Source of the DNA: Streptomyces sp. H27-H1
GTDB taxonomy: Bacteria > Actinomycetota > Actinomycetes > Streptomycetales > Streptomycetaceae
Assembly (NCBI RefSeq): GCF_026627445.1
Contig: NZ_JAPNLJ010000031.1
Span: forward strand, 1 to 64,000
DNA length: 64,000 bases
Direction of reading: 5' to 3'
Made by a program: the position numbers and the translations under genes. Numbering within the stretch: position 1 is the first letter of the stretch; each line of letters starts with the position of its first letter. Below are positions 28,726 to 37,719 of the stretch, one piece after another. A model generated the notes under the pieces. The model was given only the letters and a program-made list of their open reading frames with translations. It searched no databases and had not been told where the DNA came from.

Positions 28726-31596
28726 ATGGGCACGCCGACTACGGGGCGTGCACCGGCGCAGCCGCCCGTGCACGCCTCCGCTTCCGCCCTGCCGAGGCAC
28801 GCCGCCGTGTTCCTCCCCGCCGCGGTGCCCCGCGAGAGCCGCATCGCCTTCTGGGCCCCCGACGGGGACGCCCTGCCCGCCGAAGGCACCCCGGCCACGC
28901 TCCAGGTGGTGCGCCCCCATGGCGAGGGAATCCGTACCCGTACCGTGCCCGCCGTCACGCTGACGGTCACCGGCGCCCTGCCCGTGCTCGTCCGGGCGGT
29001 CCGCGGGCCCGCCGCCCATCCCGCGACCCGCGCCTGGGGGACCGCTGCCGTCCAGGCGCTCGCCCTCGTCGCCCGGGGCCGTCTGCTGCCGGGGCTGACC
29101 CCCGACGGCGTCGACGCCTGGCGGGCGGGGCCCCTTGACGCACAGGACATCGGGTATCTGCGCGCGGTCGCCGCCGCCCTGCCCCCGGAGGGGTATGCCA
29201 CCCCGCTCGCCGGAAGCCGTCCGCTCCACCTGCCCGAACCGGAGGCACTGGTCAGGGCGTTCCTCGACGCCGTCGCCGACAGCTTGCCCCGGACACCCGC
29301 CGCGTCCTTCGCCGCGGGCCGGCCGTTCGCCGCCCGTGAGCCGCAGCAGGTCCCGGGGATACGGGACTGGGCCGCGCAGGTCGCCTCGGGCGCGGACACC
29401 GGGGTCGGGATCTCGCTCCGCCTCGACCTGTCCTCCTTCCGCCTCTTCGACGAGGCCGAGGGCGGGGCGGGACACGGGGAAGAGGTGCGCCGTGCCGGGG
29501 CCGCCGTCGTGCAGGTGCACAGCCTCGCCGACCCGACCCTGGTCACGGACGCCGCCGTGCTCTGGGCGGGCGCCGCCGCGGCCGGCTTCGGACCCCGCGC
29601 CCGGATCGACGCCGTACTCGCGCTGCGCCGGGCGGCCCGTGTCTGGCCGCCGCTGCTGCGGCTGCTGGACCAGCCGGTCCCCGATGTCCTGGCCCTCTCC
29701 GACTCCGAGCTCGAAGACCTGCTGGGCCGGGCCGCGACCCGGCTGGCGGAGGCCGGAGTCCTGGTCCACTGGCCGCGCGACCTGGCTCGTACGCTTCAGG
29801 CGACCGCTGTCGTACGGTCCACCGCGCCCGGTTCCGCCACGGACGGCACCGCCTTCTTCGACGCCGAACACCTCTTCGCCTTCTCCTGGGAACTGGCACT
29901 CGGCGGGGACCGGCTCACCCCGGGTGAGATGGACGCGCTCGCGCAGGCCCACCGGCCCGTGGTGCGGCTGCGCGACCAGTGGGTGCGGGTCGATCCGGAG
30001 CTGGTGCGCAAGGCACGCAAGCGGGAGCTGGGTCTGCTGGACCCGGTGGACGCGCTGGCCGCCGTACTCTCGGGGACGGCCGAGGTCGAAGGGGAGCCGG
30101 TGGCGGCGGTGCCCGTGGGGGCGCTGGCCGCCCTGCGGGACCGGCTGACCGGGGAGCTGGCCCCGCTGCCCCAGCCCGCCGGGCTGAAGGCCACCCTGCG
30201 CGACTACCAGGCCCGCGGCCTGGCCTGGCTGGACCTGATGACCTCGCTCGGACTCGGGGGCTGCCTCGCCGACGACATGGGCCTCGGCAAGACGGTCCAG
30301 GTGATCGCGCTCCACTTGCACCGCGAGCACCCCGAGCCGACGTTGGTGGTCTGCCCGGCCTCGCTGCTCGGCAACTGGCAGCGGGAGATCGAGAAGTTCG
30401 CCCCCGGCACACCCGTACGCCGCTTCCACGGCGCCGGCCGCAGCCTCGAAGGACTGGCCGGGGGATTCGTCCTCACCACTTACGGAACCATGCGCGCCGG
30501 CGCGGCCCGGCTGGCCGAACAGCCCTGGGGCATGGTCGTCGCCGACGAGGCCCAGCACGTCAAGAACCCGTACTCGGCGACCGCGAAGGCCCTGCGTACG
30601 ATCCCGGCGCCCGCGCGGGTGGCGCTGACCGGCACCCCGGTGGAGAACAACCTCTCCGAACTGTGGGCGCTCCTCGACTGGACCACTCCCGGACTGCTCG
30701 GCCCGCTCACCGCGTTCCGGGCCCGGCACGCCCGGCCCGTGGAACACCAGACGGAGGAGGACGGGGGCAACGAGGCCGCGGTCGCCCGACTGGCCGCGCT
30801 GGTAAGGCCGTTCCTGCTGCGCCGCAAGAAGTCCGATCCCGGGATCGCGCCCGAATTGCCGCCGAAGACGGAGACCGACCACCCCGTGTCCCTCACCCGT
30901 GAGCAGGCCTCCCTCTACCAGGCGGCGGTCGACGAGGCGATGGCCGTTATCGGCGCGAGCGAGGGCATCGAGCGACGCGGCATGATCATGAAACTGCTGG
31001 CCTCGCTCAAGCAGATCTGCAACCACCCCGCCCAGTACCTGAAGGAAGAGGAGCCGCGGATCGCGAACCGGTCGGGGAAGCTGGCCCTCCTCGACGAGCT
31101 GCTCGACACGATCCTGGCCGAGGGCGGCTCGGTCCTGGTGTTCTCGCAGTACGTGACGATGGCCCGGCTCCTCGAACGCCACCTCGCCGCACGCGGCATC
31201 GCCTCCCAACTGCTCCACGGAGGCACGCCCGTGCCCCGCCGCGAGGAACTCGTGGACCGCTTCCAGGCCGGCGAAGTACCCGTGTTCCTGCTCTCCCTCA
31301 AAGCAGCGGGCACCGGCCTCAACCTCACCCGCGCCGCCCACGTCATCCACTACGACCGCTGGTGGAACCCCGCCGTCGAAGAACAGGCCACCGACCGCGC
31401 CTACCGCATCGGCCAGACCCAGCCCGTCCAAGTCCACCGCATCATCGCCGAAGGCACCGTCGAAGACCGGATCGCCGAAATGCTCGAGGCCAAGCGCGCC
31501 CTGGCCGACGCCGTGCTCGGCTCCGGGGAGACGGCGCTCACCGAGCTCACCGACCGCGAGCTGGCCGATCTCGTCTCCCTGCGCAGGCCCGGATGA
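28726..31596 (+). CDS. SNF2/RapA-type ATP-dependent helicase
   Basis: A 956-residue superfamily 2 protein. The first 480 residues are a family-specific N-terminal region with a conserved acidic stretch but no motif that I recognise. The SNF2 ATPase follows: Walker A DDMGLGKTVQVI (about 516), motif II VVADEAQHVKN (about 604), LTGTPVENNLSELW, then the helicase C-lobe with VLVFSQYVTMARLLE and TDRAYRIGQTQPV. Such proteins remodel protein-DNA or RNA polymerase complexes. ATGA overlap with the downstream SWIM gene and a DNA-damage-type promoter suggest a repair role. Confidence 0.92.
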   Translation: MGTPTTGRAPAQPPVHASASALPRHAAVFLPAAVPRESRIAFWAPDGDALPAEGTPATLQVVRPHGEGIRTRTVPAVTLTVTGALPVLVRAVRGPAAHPATRAWGTAAVQALALVARGRLLPGLTPDGVDAWRAGPLDAQDIGYLRAVAAALPPEGYATPLAGSRPLHLPEPEALVRAFLDAVADSLPRTPAASFAAGRPFAAREPQQVPGIRDWAAQVASGADTGVGISLRLDLSSFRLFDEAEGGAGHGEEVRRAGAAVVQVHSLADPTLVTDAAVLWAGAAAAGFGPRARIDAVLALRRAARVWPPLLRLLDQPVPDVLALSDSELEDLLGRAATRLAEAGVLVHWPRDLARTLQATAVVRSTAPGSATDGTAFFDAEHLFAFSWELALGGDRLTPGEMDALAQAHRPVVRLRDQWVRVDPELVRKARKRELGLLDPVDALAAVLSGTAEVEGEPVAAVPVGALAALRDRLTGELAPLPQPAGLKATLRDYQARGLAWLDLMTSLGLGGCLADDMGLGKTVQVIALHLHREHPEPTLVVCPASLLGNWQREIEKFAPGTPVRRFHGAGRSLEGLAGGFVLTTYGTMRAGAARLAEQPWGMVVADEAQHVKNPYSATAKALRTIPAPARVALTGTPVENNLSELWALLDWTTPGLLGPLTAFRARHARPVEHQTEEDGGNEAAVARLAALVRPFLLRRKKSDPGIAPELPPKTETDHPVSLTREQASLYQAAVDEAMAVIGASEGIERRGMIMKLLASLKQICNHPAQYLKEEEPRIANRSGKLALLDELLDTILAEGGSVLVFSQYVTMARLLERHLAARGIASQLLHGGTPVPRREELVDRFQAGEVPVFLLSLKAAGTGLNLTRAAHVIHYDRWWNPAVEEQATDRAYRIGQTQPVQVHRIIAEGTVEDRIAEMLEAKRALADAVLGSGETALTELTDRELADLVSLRRPG

Positions 31597-32798
31597 TCAC
31601 CGCGAGGGACGACCGCCGCCGCACCTTCGAGAGCGTGCCTCCCGGGGTGGAGGCCGTCAGCTGGTGGGGCCGGGCCTGGGTGTCCGCCCTGGAGTCGGTG
31701 GCCCGCGACGGAGCCCGGCTCACCCGGGGACGGGCGTACGCGGCCGAGGGCCACGTCGACGCCGTCACCATCACGCCCGGCCGGATCGTGGCCTACGTAC
31801 GGGGCAGCCGGCCGCGCCCGTACCGCACCGAACTGTCCCTGCCCGCCTTCTCGGACACCGAGTGGAGCGAGCTGCTGGAGTCGGTGGTGGCCGATCCGAC
31901 GGCGCTCGCCGCACTGCTGGAGCGGGAGGTCCCGGAGTCCCTCGCCGAGTCCGTCCTGCCCGGTGCGGGAGAGCTCGTGCCGCGCTGCTCCTGCCCGGAC
32001 GTCACGCTCCCGCCCTGCAAACACGCAGCGGCCCTCTGCTACCGCGCGGCCCGCCTCCTGGACACCGACCCCTTCGTCCTGCTCCTGCTGCGCGGCCGCG
32101 GTGAGCGTGAGCTGCTGGAGGAACTCACCCGCCGAAACGCCGCGCACGCCGCGCGCGAACAGCCCGATGAGGCACCGGACTTCCCCGGGGTGCCGGCCCG
32201 TGCGGCGCTCGCCCGCGCCGTCCTGCCGCCGTTGCCCGCTCCGCTCAGGGCGCCCACCGCCGTCGGACTGCCGCCCGCGTATCCGGCGGACCCGGCCGCC
32301 CCGGACCCGCTCGCCCTGGACCAGCTCGCCGGGGACGCGGCCGCCCGCGCCCTGGCACTCCTGACCACCGCCGAGGACCCCATCGGCGGCCTCTCCCTCT
32401 GGCAGGACGCCGTCCGGCTGGCCTCGGCGCACGCCACGGCCGGGCTGACCGGGGCCGCCCGCACCCTCTACCGTGATCTGGCCCGCGCCACGGGGCGCAG
32501 CACCACCGACCTGGCCCGGGGTGCGGCCGCCTGGCGGCAGGGCGCCCTGCCGGCCCTGCTCGCCCTCGAAGAGCCCTGGGACCCGCCGGCCGGCCCCTTC
32601 GACCGGGCCCGCCCGGCCCTCCTCGCCGCCGTCCAGGGCTCGTTCCGCCCCGACCGAAACCGCCTCACGAGCTCCAACCGCCAGCTCCGCCTCGGCCGCG
32701 ACGCCCTCTGGTACGCCTACGAGAACCGCCTGGGCGACGACGACTGGTGGCCCAAGGGCCGCCCTTCCCCGGACCCGGTCACGGCCCTGCTGGGCTGA
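31593..32798 (+). CDS. SWIM zinc-finger protein
   Basis: A 401-residue protein whose ATG overlaps the helicase stop by four bases. The SWIM finger is Cys132-x-Cys134-x7-Cys142-x-His144 (RCSCPDVTLPPCKHAA), a zinc-binding element found in proteins that bind DNA or partner with SNF2 ATPases. The N-terminal WWGRAWVSALESVA motif and the TRGRAYAAEGHV strand are standard for the actinobacterial SWIM family. The C-terminal 200 residues are helical and Ala/Leu-rich. Coupled translation with the SNF2 helicase argues for one complex. Confidence 0.9.
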   Translation: MITARDDRRRTFESVPPGVEAVSWWGRAWVSALESVARDGARLTRGRAYAAEGHVDAVTITPGRIVAYVRGSRPRPYRTELSLPAFSDTEWSELLESVVADPTALAALLEREVPESLAESVLPGAGELVPRCSCPDVTLPPCKHAAALCYRAARLLDTDPFVLLLLRGRGERELLEELTRRNAAHAAREQPDEAPDFPGVPARAALARAVLPPLPAPLRAPTAVGLPPAYPADPAAPDPLALDQLAGDAAARALALLTTAEDPIGGLSLWQDAVRLASAHATAGLTGAARTLYRDLARATGRSTTDLARGAAAWRQGALPALLALEEPWDPPAGPFDRARPALLAAVQGSFRPDRNRLTSSNRQLRLGRDALWYAYENRLGDDDWWPKGRPSPDPVTALLG

Positions 32799-33324
32799 TC
32801 CCGGCCGCCCAGCGGTCGAGGGTGGTGAAGTCCTGCGGGCGCAGGCCGTGGCGGGGGTGGATGCGCAGGAGGAGGGCCGGGGCCGGGTGGTGGGCGGCGA
32901 CCCAGGCGCGGTCCCGGGGGGTGATCATGTCGTCGACCCAGGCGAAGGGGCGGCCGGCCGCCCAGTCGAGGAGGGGGCGGGTCTTCCAGGAGAGACCGTC
33001 GGGGTCGCGGGCGAACAGCTCCGGCCATTCGATGACGGGAAGATCGGCGGGTAGTCCGATGTGCGGGGCGATCATCGTGTTGGCCTCGTGCATCCAGGTC
33101 GTGGCCCAGGTGAGTTCGTAGGGCAGGGCCAGCAGGCGGGCGCCGTGGGCCGGGTGCAGGCGCACCCGCAGGCCGCGCCTGGCGCGGCGGGATTCCGGCG
33201 CGCGGTAGGACAGCCAGACCGTGGGACGCATCCGGTGGCTGGTGTAGCCGCGCAGACCTGCGAGGCGGGACCGGAACGGGTTGAGGGGGCCGTCCACGTC
33301 GAGGAGGAGCAGCGGGCGAGTCAT
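32779..33324 (-). CDS. HAD-like protein
   Basis: A 181-residue protein with an HAD motif I near the N-terminus: LLLLDVDGPLNP, Asp9 and Asp11. AWVDDMITPRD (near residue 138) resembles the motif IV acidic pair, while WTTWMHEANTMIAP and WPEL are less typical. It is smaller than usual phosphatases and has no clear cap. A phosphatase activity is plausible but not shown. Its 3' end overlaps the SWIM gene by 20 bp, convergently. Confidence 0.75.
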   Translation of the reverse strand: MTRPLLLLDVDGPLNPFRSRLAGLRGYTSHRMRPTVWLSYRAPESRRARRGLRVRLHPAHGARLLALPYELTWATTWMHEANTMIAPHIGLPADLPVIEWPELFARDPDGLSWKTRPLLDWAAGRPFAWVDDMITPRDRAWVAAHHPAPALLLRIHPRHGLRPQDFTTLDRWAAGISPAGP

Positions 33325-33372
33325 GAAGTAGGGATTACCCAGTACACGATGGAGTGAAATGCATACCGGCGC

Positions 33373-33400
33373 TATAACCCGAACGGGGTTACGGCGTTGT
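33373..33400 (+). promoter_or_regulatory. Possible sigma-BldN promoter of the chaplin gene
   Basis: TATAAC (33373-33378), a 16-nt spacer, then CGTTGT (33395-33400). This resembles the sigma-BldN pattern CGTAAC-N16-CGTTGA that controls chaplin and rodlin genes. It also overlaps the inverted repeat TAACCC-N5-GGGTTA (33375-33391). Confidence 0.5.
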
Positions 33401-33451
33401 TTCCGGTACGGGTGCGATGCCCGTGGACCCCTCCGGAAGGCAGGAAAACTG

Positions 33452-34222
33452 ATGCGTCAGAGTCGTCGGAATGGCTTGGTCGCGGCGGCAGTTGCGGGAG
33501 GTGGGCTGGCGGTCGCGGGGATGAGCGGCTTCGCCTACGCGGATACGCAGGCGGACGGTCAGGCGGAACGTTCGCCGGGGGTGCTCGCGGGGAACCTGCT
33601 GCAACTGCCGGTGAACACACCGGTGAACGTGTGCGGGAACACCGTGAGCGTGATCGGAGTGCTCAACTCGGCCACCGGGAACCGATGTACCAACGCGGCC
33701 CAGGGTGGAGGGCATCCGGGGCAGCCCGGTCATGCCGGGTCGCGGCCCTCGAAACCCGGCGCCGGAAGCGGTGCGGGGAACGGCGGCCGGAGCGGGAACG
33801 GTGGAAACAGCGGAACCGGCGGGCACGGCCGGGGTGCGTTCGCCGACGGGCGCGGAAAGGATTCCCCGGGGCTCCTGTCCGGCAACGGGATCCAGCTCCC
33901 CATCGAGGTGCCGGTGAACATCAGCGGCAATGCGGTGAGCGTCGTCGGCGTCGGCAACCCCTCCGCGGGCAACACTTCCGTCAACGGCTCGACCCCGGTC
34001 GTCGGCAAGCCCGTCCAGCCGCCCGTCCAGCCGCCCGTCACCGTACGGCCCGTCACCCCGCCGGCCCCGGCCCCGGCCCCGGCCCCGGCCCCGGCCCCGG
34101 CCCCGAACCACCCCTCGGCGCTCGCCCACACCGGGGCCGAGGGCGTCGGCTACCTGCTGCCCGGTGGTGGCGTCCTGCTGCTCGGCGGAGTGCTGCTCTA
34201 CCGCCGGTTCCGGCTCAACTAG
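33452..34222 (+). CDS. Long chaplin, sortase-anchored
   Basis: A 256-residue surface-active cell-wall protein for aerial hypha formation. The signal peptide is about 1-30. Chaplin domain 1 (about 41-80) has the cysteine pair Cys61 and Cys79. A Gly/Asn-rich linker is at 84-135. Chaplin domain 2 (139-178) has the same pattern (GNAVSVVGVGNPSAGNTS) but no cysteine. A Pro/Ala linker precedes a C-terminal LAHTG (224-228), hydrophobic helix and RRFRLN tail, a sortase E-type wall-sorting signal. ATG 33452 has GGAAGG upstream. It belongs to the ChpA/B/C group. Confidence 0.92.
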   Translation: MRQSRRNGLVAAAVAGGGLAVAGMSGFAYADTQADGQAERSPGVLAGNLLQLPVNTPVNVCGNTVSVIGVLNSATGNRCTNAAQGGGHPGQPGHAGSRPSKPGAGSGAGNGGRSGNGGNSGTGGHGRGAFADGRGKDSPGLLSGNGIQLPIEVPVNISGNAVSVVGVGNPSAGNTSVNGSTPVVGKPVQPPVQPPVTVRPVTPPAPAPAPAPAPAPAPNHPSALAHTGAEGVGYLLPGGGVLLLGGVLLYRRFRLN

Positions 34223-34889
34223 CCTGCTCCGACGCGTCGGAGACCGCCCGCCAGCCGTCCAGGACCGCGTCGATCCGGGGAGCCAGCCGGGCCCGGGCCG
34301 CGAACCGGGGTACGCCCCCCATCAGCAGGGCGTCGTAATCGGTGTCGAGGTGCCGCACCGCCGCCCGTACCGCCGCGTACACGGCCGGCGGGTCCAGGGC
34401 CCGGCCGGCCGCGCTGCGGCCCACCCGGCCGCTGCCGCGCACCGCGGCGTGTGCGGCGATGGCCTGGGCCCGGCCGGCGGGGCAGCCGGGGAACAGGCGC
34501 AGGATCTCGGCGGCGAAAGCCGCCGTGAACCGGGTGTCCTCGGCCGCGCGGCGCAGCCGGTCGCGCTCCCGTCGGCGGGCCCGCGCCTCGGCGTCCGCCA
34601 GGCAGGCCCGCTCGGCGCGGGCGAGGGCGGCGTCCTCGACGAGGATCCCCAGCCGTTCGTAGCGGCGGCGGCGCCGGTGGAAGCGGACGACGACGGCGGA
34701 CAGCGAACTGGCCTCGTGGGCGCGGCGGGTGAGGGCCGTGTCACCGCGCGGCAGGTAGACGAGGTGTCCGAGGTCGGCGCAGTCCAGGCAGCGGGGGACG
34801 CCGGCCTCGCGGACGAGGTGGCGCAGCGGACCCTGCCTGCACTCGGCGCACTGGATCTGCTTGCTCGACTCGAAAACGACCAGGCTCAT
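34215..34889 (-). CDS. DUF2293 protein with N-terminal zinc ribbon
   Basis: A 224-residue protein. Cys14, Cys17, Cys34 and Cys37 (CAEC and CLDC) look like a zinc ribbon. The C-terminal half carries the DUF2293 pattern FPGCPAGRAQAIAAHAAVRG, SGRVGRSAAGR and HLDTDYDALLM. The middle is very basic and Arg-rich, which would suit nucleic acid binding. Its 3' end overlaps the chaplin stop by 8 bp. The function is unknown. Confidence 0.8.
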   Translation of the reverse strand: MSLVVFESSKQIQCAECRQGPLRHLVREAGVPRCLDCADLGHLVYLPRGDTALTRRAHEASSLSAVVVRFHRRRRRYERLGILVEDAALARAERACLADAEARARRRERDRLRRAAEDTRFTAAFAAEILRLFPGCPAGRAQAIAAHAAVRGSGRVGRSAAGRALDPPAVYAAVRAAVRHLDTDYDALLMGGVPRFAARARLAPRIDAVLDGWRAVSDASEQAS

Positions 34890-34895
34890 GCCGAA

Positions 34896-34924
34896 GTGAT
34901 ACCGCCGATCGATCCGTATATCAC
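34896..34924. promoter_or_regulatory. Imperfect palindrome in a divergent promoter region
   Basis: GTGATA (34896-34901) and TATCAC (34919-34924) frame an AT-richer spacer between the divergent DUF2293 and cupin genes. It could be an operator. There is no direct evidence. Confidence 0.3.
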
Positions 34925-35029
34925 CTTGTACGTTCGGGTAGTTGCAGTTTCACAGATCCTTCCCGGACCTCATGATGTCCTCCTACCGTGAGTCGAGTGG
35001 GCCTCGGCTGGTCCATGGAGGAGGCAGAT

Positions 35030-35419
35030 ATGGCTGGAAGACAGGCGACGGTCGGTCGCCCGGGAGCTGCGGGCCGGCGTCCGAAAACGGAGCTGGCCTC
35101 CGACCTCGTGGCGAGAGAGGTCGCCATAGCACCGGGCGGCTGCACCGGCTGGCACTACCACCGGGTTCCGCTGATAGCGGTGGTCAAATCCGGCACCCTG
35201 ACCCGGATCCTGCACGACGGCACGGTCGAGGTGCATCACACCGGCACCACCTTCGTCGAACCGGCCGGCCGCCGCCACATCCACGTCGGCCGCAACCTCG
35301 GCGCCGTGCCCGTCGTGCTCTGCGTGACCGCAGCCATAGCCGAGGGCGACCCCTTCGCCCTGCCCGCAGAGGCGCCGCCCGGGGCCACGCCGTGTGCGTG
35401 CCCCACACGTACTCGGTGA
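35030..35419 (+). CDS. Cupin-domain protein
   Basis: A 129-residue beta-barrel protein. The cupin motif 1 is GCTGWHYHRVPLIAVVKSG, with histidines suitable for metal binding, and motif 2 is EPAGRRHIHVGRNLG. ATG 35030 is chosen because GGAGGAGG lies about 7 nt upstream and the longer ORF start at 34988 has none. The substrate is unknown. Small cupins like this are either sensors or enzymes. It is monocistronic, between a divergent gene and a convergent one. Confidence 0.85.
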   Translation: MAGRQATVGRPGAAGRRPKTELASDLVAREVAIAPGGCTGWHYHRVPLIAVVKSGTLTRILHDGTVEVHHTGTTFVEPAGRRHIHVGRNLGAVPVVLCVTAAIAEGDPFALPAEAPPGATPCACPTRTR

Positions 35420-35446
35420 ACCGGCCGCGGGCCCGCGCGAACCGGC

Positions 35447-36892
35447 TCAGACGAGTCGGCGGATCTCCCCGCGCACCCGGTAGAAGCCTCCGGACGCCGG
35501 GTGCAGCCCGTCCACCACGTACCGGGCGCCCGGCTCCCGTATGCCGCGCGGGAACTGCACGTTCCACGAGGGCTCGAACCCGCCCGACACCACCTGTACG
35601 CGCATCCGCTGGCCTTGCTGGACGCACTCCACGACCACACCGCCCGCGGGCATCGACGTCACCGACACCGTCGCCACCGCGGCGGGGGTGGCTGCCGGGG
35701 TGAAGACGGGCAGGGCGGCAGCCGACTTCACGTCCACGGCCGTCGGAACCGACCCCTCCCGGGCGGCCGCGATCGCGGCCTCGCTCGCGTCCACACACAC
35801 CAGCGAACCGTCCGTGGTCACCAGGTAGAGCCGCTCGTCCAGATACTGCATGGACAGCGCGGACCCGCTCCCGGTGCCCAGCTTCCACAGCCGCCGCCCG
35901 TCGGCGTCGAAGCAGTACACCGACGACGCGAGGTCACCGGCGAAGACGTGCCGGCCGTCCGGCGAGGTCGCGCACGAGTAGACCGCCGCGTCGCACCGGT
36001 ACGAGGCCTCCAGCGCGCCCGTCGCCTTCGACAGCCGCTCCACGGTGTTGCGGCCGGTACCCGCGTACACCGCGTGGTCCTCCTGCCAGCCGAACAGCAC
36101 CGACCCGTTGGTCTGCGTATGCCACAACTCCCGCCCGCCGTCCGGCGCGTAGGCCGTAACCCCCTTGCTGTGCCCGTGGTAGACCGCCCGCTCGTCCGCC
36201 CGTACCATCCACGCGTTCGTCCCGGGCGAGCGGCGCGACCACTGGAACTCGTCCTCGTGGTCGATGACGGTCAGCCCGCCGTTGCGGTCGGAGACGTTCA
36301 GCACGCCCTCGCGGATGTCGAGCCAGAAGATGTCCACGTCGGCCGCGATGTCGTACGCCCCGAACGGCACCTTCGAGGACAGGTCGTACACCGTGCCGTC
36401 GTCACAGCCCGCGTAGATCCAGAACTCGTCCGCCACCAGGCACTTCACCCCGTCCGGCAGCGAGTACCGGGCCAGCACCTCACCGCCGTGGCTCAGCGTG
36501 TAGACGTCTCCGGCCTGATTGCCGACCCAGCAGCGGTCCTCGTCCACGTGGATCCCGAAGGCGGAGGACCCGGTACGGAACCGCCACAGGACCGGGGCCA
36601 CGGCGCGAGCGGTGGACGGGGCCGAGGTCACCTGGCGGCGCGTCACCGAGCGGGCGGCGCGGACTCCCGGCACCGCGGGGGCGTAACCCTTGCGGACCTT
36701 CTCCCCGACCTTCTTGGCGGCGGCCGCCCGAGCCTTCTCGATGGTCGGGAAGGAGGAGTTCTGCAGCTGGCCGTCCGCGCCGATGCGCCCGTACCGCACC
36801 GAGACGGCGGTGCCGTCGACGGTCACCTCGTAGAACTTGTGGGCACCGCCGTCCTCCTGAGACAGCTCCAGATACGTCGTCTCCCGAGCCAT
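35447..36892 (-). CDS. WGR-domain protein with beta-propeller repeats
   Basis: A 481-residue protein. The N-terminus (about 1-75) is a WGR domain (KFYEVTVDGTAVSVRYGRIG), known from PARP-like and MolR proteins as a DNA- or RNA-end-associated module. The rest consists of about seven WD/PQQ-like blades (VYTLSHGGEVLARYSL, YCFDADGRRLWKLGTG), a seven-bladed propeller. The last 80 residues form another beta-rich segment. The combination suggests a scaffold that responds to nucleic acid or metabolite signals. No enzymatic motif is visible. Confidence 0.85.
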   Translation of the reverse strand: MARETTYLELSQEDGGAHKFYEVTVDGTAVSVRYGRIGADGQLQNSSFPTIEKARAAAAKKVGEKVRKGYAPAVPGVRAARSVTRRQVTSAPSTARAVAPVLWRFRTGSSAFGIHVDEDRCWVGNQAGDVYTLSHGGEVLARYSLPDGVKCLVADEFWIYAGCDDGTVYDLSSKVPFGAYDIAADVDIFWLDIREGVLNVSDRNGGLTVIDHEDEFQWSRRSPGTNAWMVRADERAVYHGHSKGVTAYAPDGGRELWHTQTNGSVLFGWQEDHAVYAGTGRNTVERLSKATGALEASYRCDAAVYSCATSPDGRHVFAGDLASSVYCFDADGRRLWKLGTGSGSALSMQYLDERLYLVTTDGSLVCVDASEAAIAAAREGSVPTAVDVKSAAALPVFTPAATPAAVATVSVTSMPAGGVVVECVQQGQRMRVQVVSGGFEPSWNVQFPRGIREPGARYVVDGLHPASGGFYRVRGEIRRLV

Positions 36893-36984
36893 GACAGACC
36901 CCTCCCCAAAGCCGGGCCGCCGGCCCCCTGTGCGCCGGTGATCCCTCCTGAAAAACGTTAGGGGCCACCACTGACAATGGGCTG

Positions 36985-37629
36985 GTGCAGCTGGAAGCGA
37001 TCACATGGCAGCGGATGGCCGAGCGTCTCGCCGGTCACCTCGACAACGGCCCGGAAGACGGATGGCGGCGGGTGGGCATCGACGGGGCGCCCGCCGCCCG
37101 CACCGGGGTGCTCGCGGCGGAGCTCGCCGACGCGCTGCGGCTGCGCGGGCGTTCGGTCCTGGTGGTGGCGGCCGAGGGTTTCCTGCGCCCGGCTTCCCTG
37201 CGTTTCGAGTTCGGTCGCGAGGACGTCGACGCCTACCTCGAAGGCTGGTACGACACGGCGGCGCTCTGGCGCGAGGTGTTCGGCCCGACCGACCCCGACG
37301 GCACCGGCCGGGTGCTGCCCGACCTGTGGGATCCGGCCACCGACCGGGCGACCCGCAGCCCCTACGCCCAACTCCCGCCCGGCGGCGTGCTCATCGTGCA
37401 CGGCCCGCTGCTGCTGGGCCACTGGTTCCCCTTCGACCTCAGCGTCCACATCGGTCTCTCCCCGGGCGCGCTCGCCCGCCGTACCGAGGAATCCGCCCGA
37501 TGGACCCTCCCCGCGTTCGCGCGCTACGAGGCCGACACCGGCCCGGCGGACCGCGCCGACGCCCTGGTCCGGGCCGACGATCCGCGCCACCCGGCCTGGA
37601 CGGGCCTGCGCGGCGGGCGGTCCGGCTGA
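36985..37629 (+). CDS. Uridine kinase-like protein with degenerate P-loop
   Basis: A 214-residue protein of the uridine kinase/phosphoribulokinase type by overall pattern: RVGIDGAPAARTGVLAAELA, LVVAAEGFLRPASLRFEFGRED, and ALWREVFGPTDPDG. The P-loop (about 31-38) reads GAPAARTG rather than GxxxxGK[ST], so lysine is missing and ATP phosphorylation is doubtful. Start GTG 36985 is in the spacer just after the divergent WGR gene. It may be an inactive or altered-substrate member of the family. Confidence 0.7.
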   Translation: MQLEAITWQRMAERLAGHLDNGPEDGWRRVGIDGAPAARTGVLAAELADALRLRGRSVLVVAAEGFLRPASLRFEFGREDVDAYLEGWYDTAALWREVFGPTDPDGTGRVLPDLWDPATDRATRSPYAQLPPGGVLIVHGPLLLGHWFPFDLSVHIGLSPGALARRTEESARWTLPAFARYEADTGPADRADALVRADDPRHPAWTGLRGGRSG

Positions 37630-37719
37630 TTCCGCGGCCGCGGCGGGTCCCCCTGCGTGCCCCCGGGCCGTCACGGAGGTCCGGGAACGGCAACAGGGGG
37701 ATTCCGGCACGGTGACGAT

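Noticed and set aside
28444..31437. A 997-codon minus-strand ORF over the SNF2 helicase
   Set aside because: Gly/Arg/Val-rich shadow; the helicase motifs on the plus strand are decisive.
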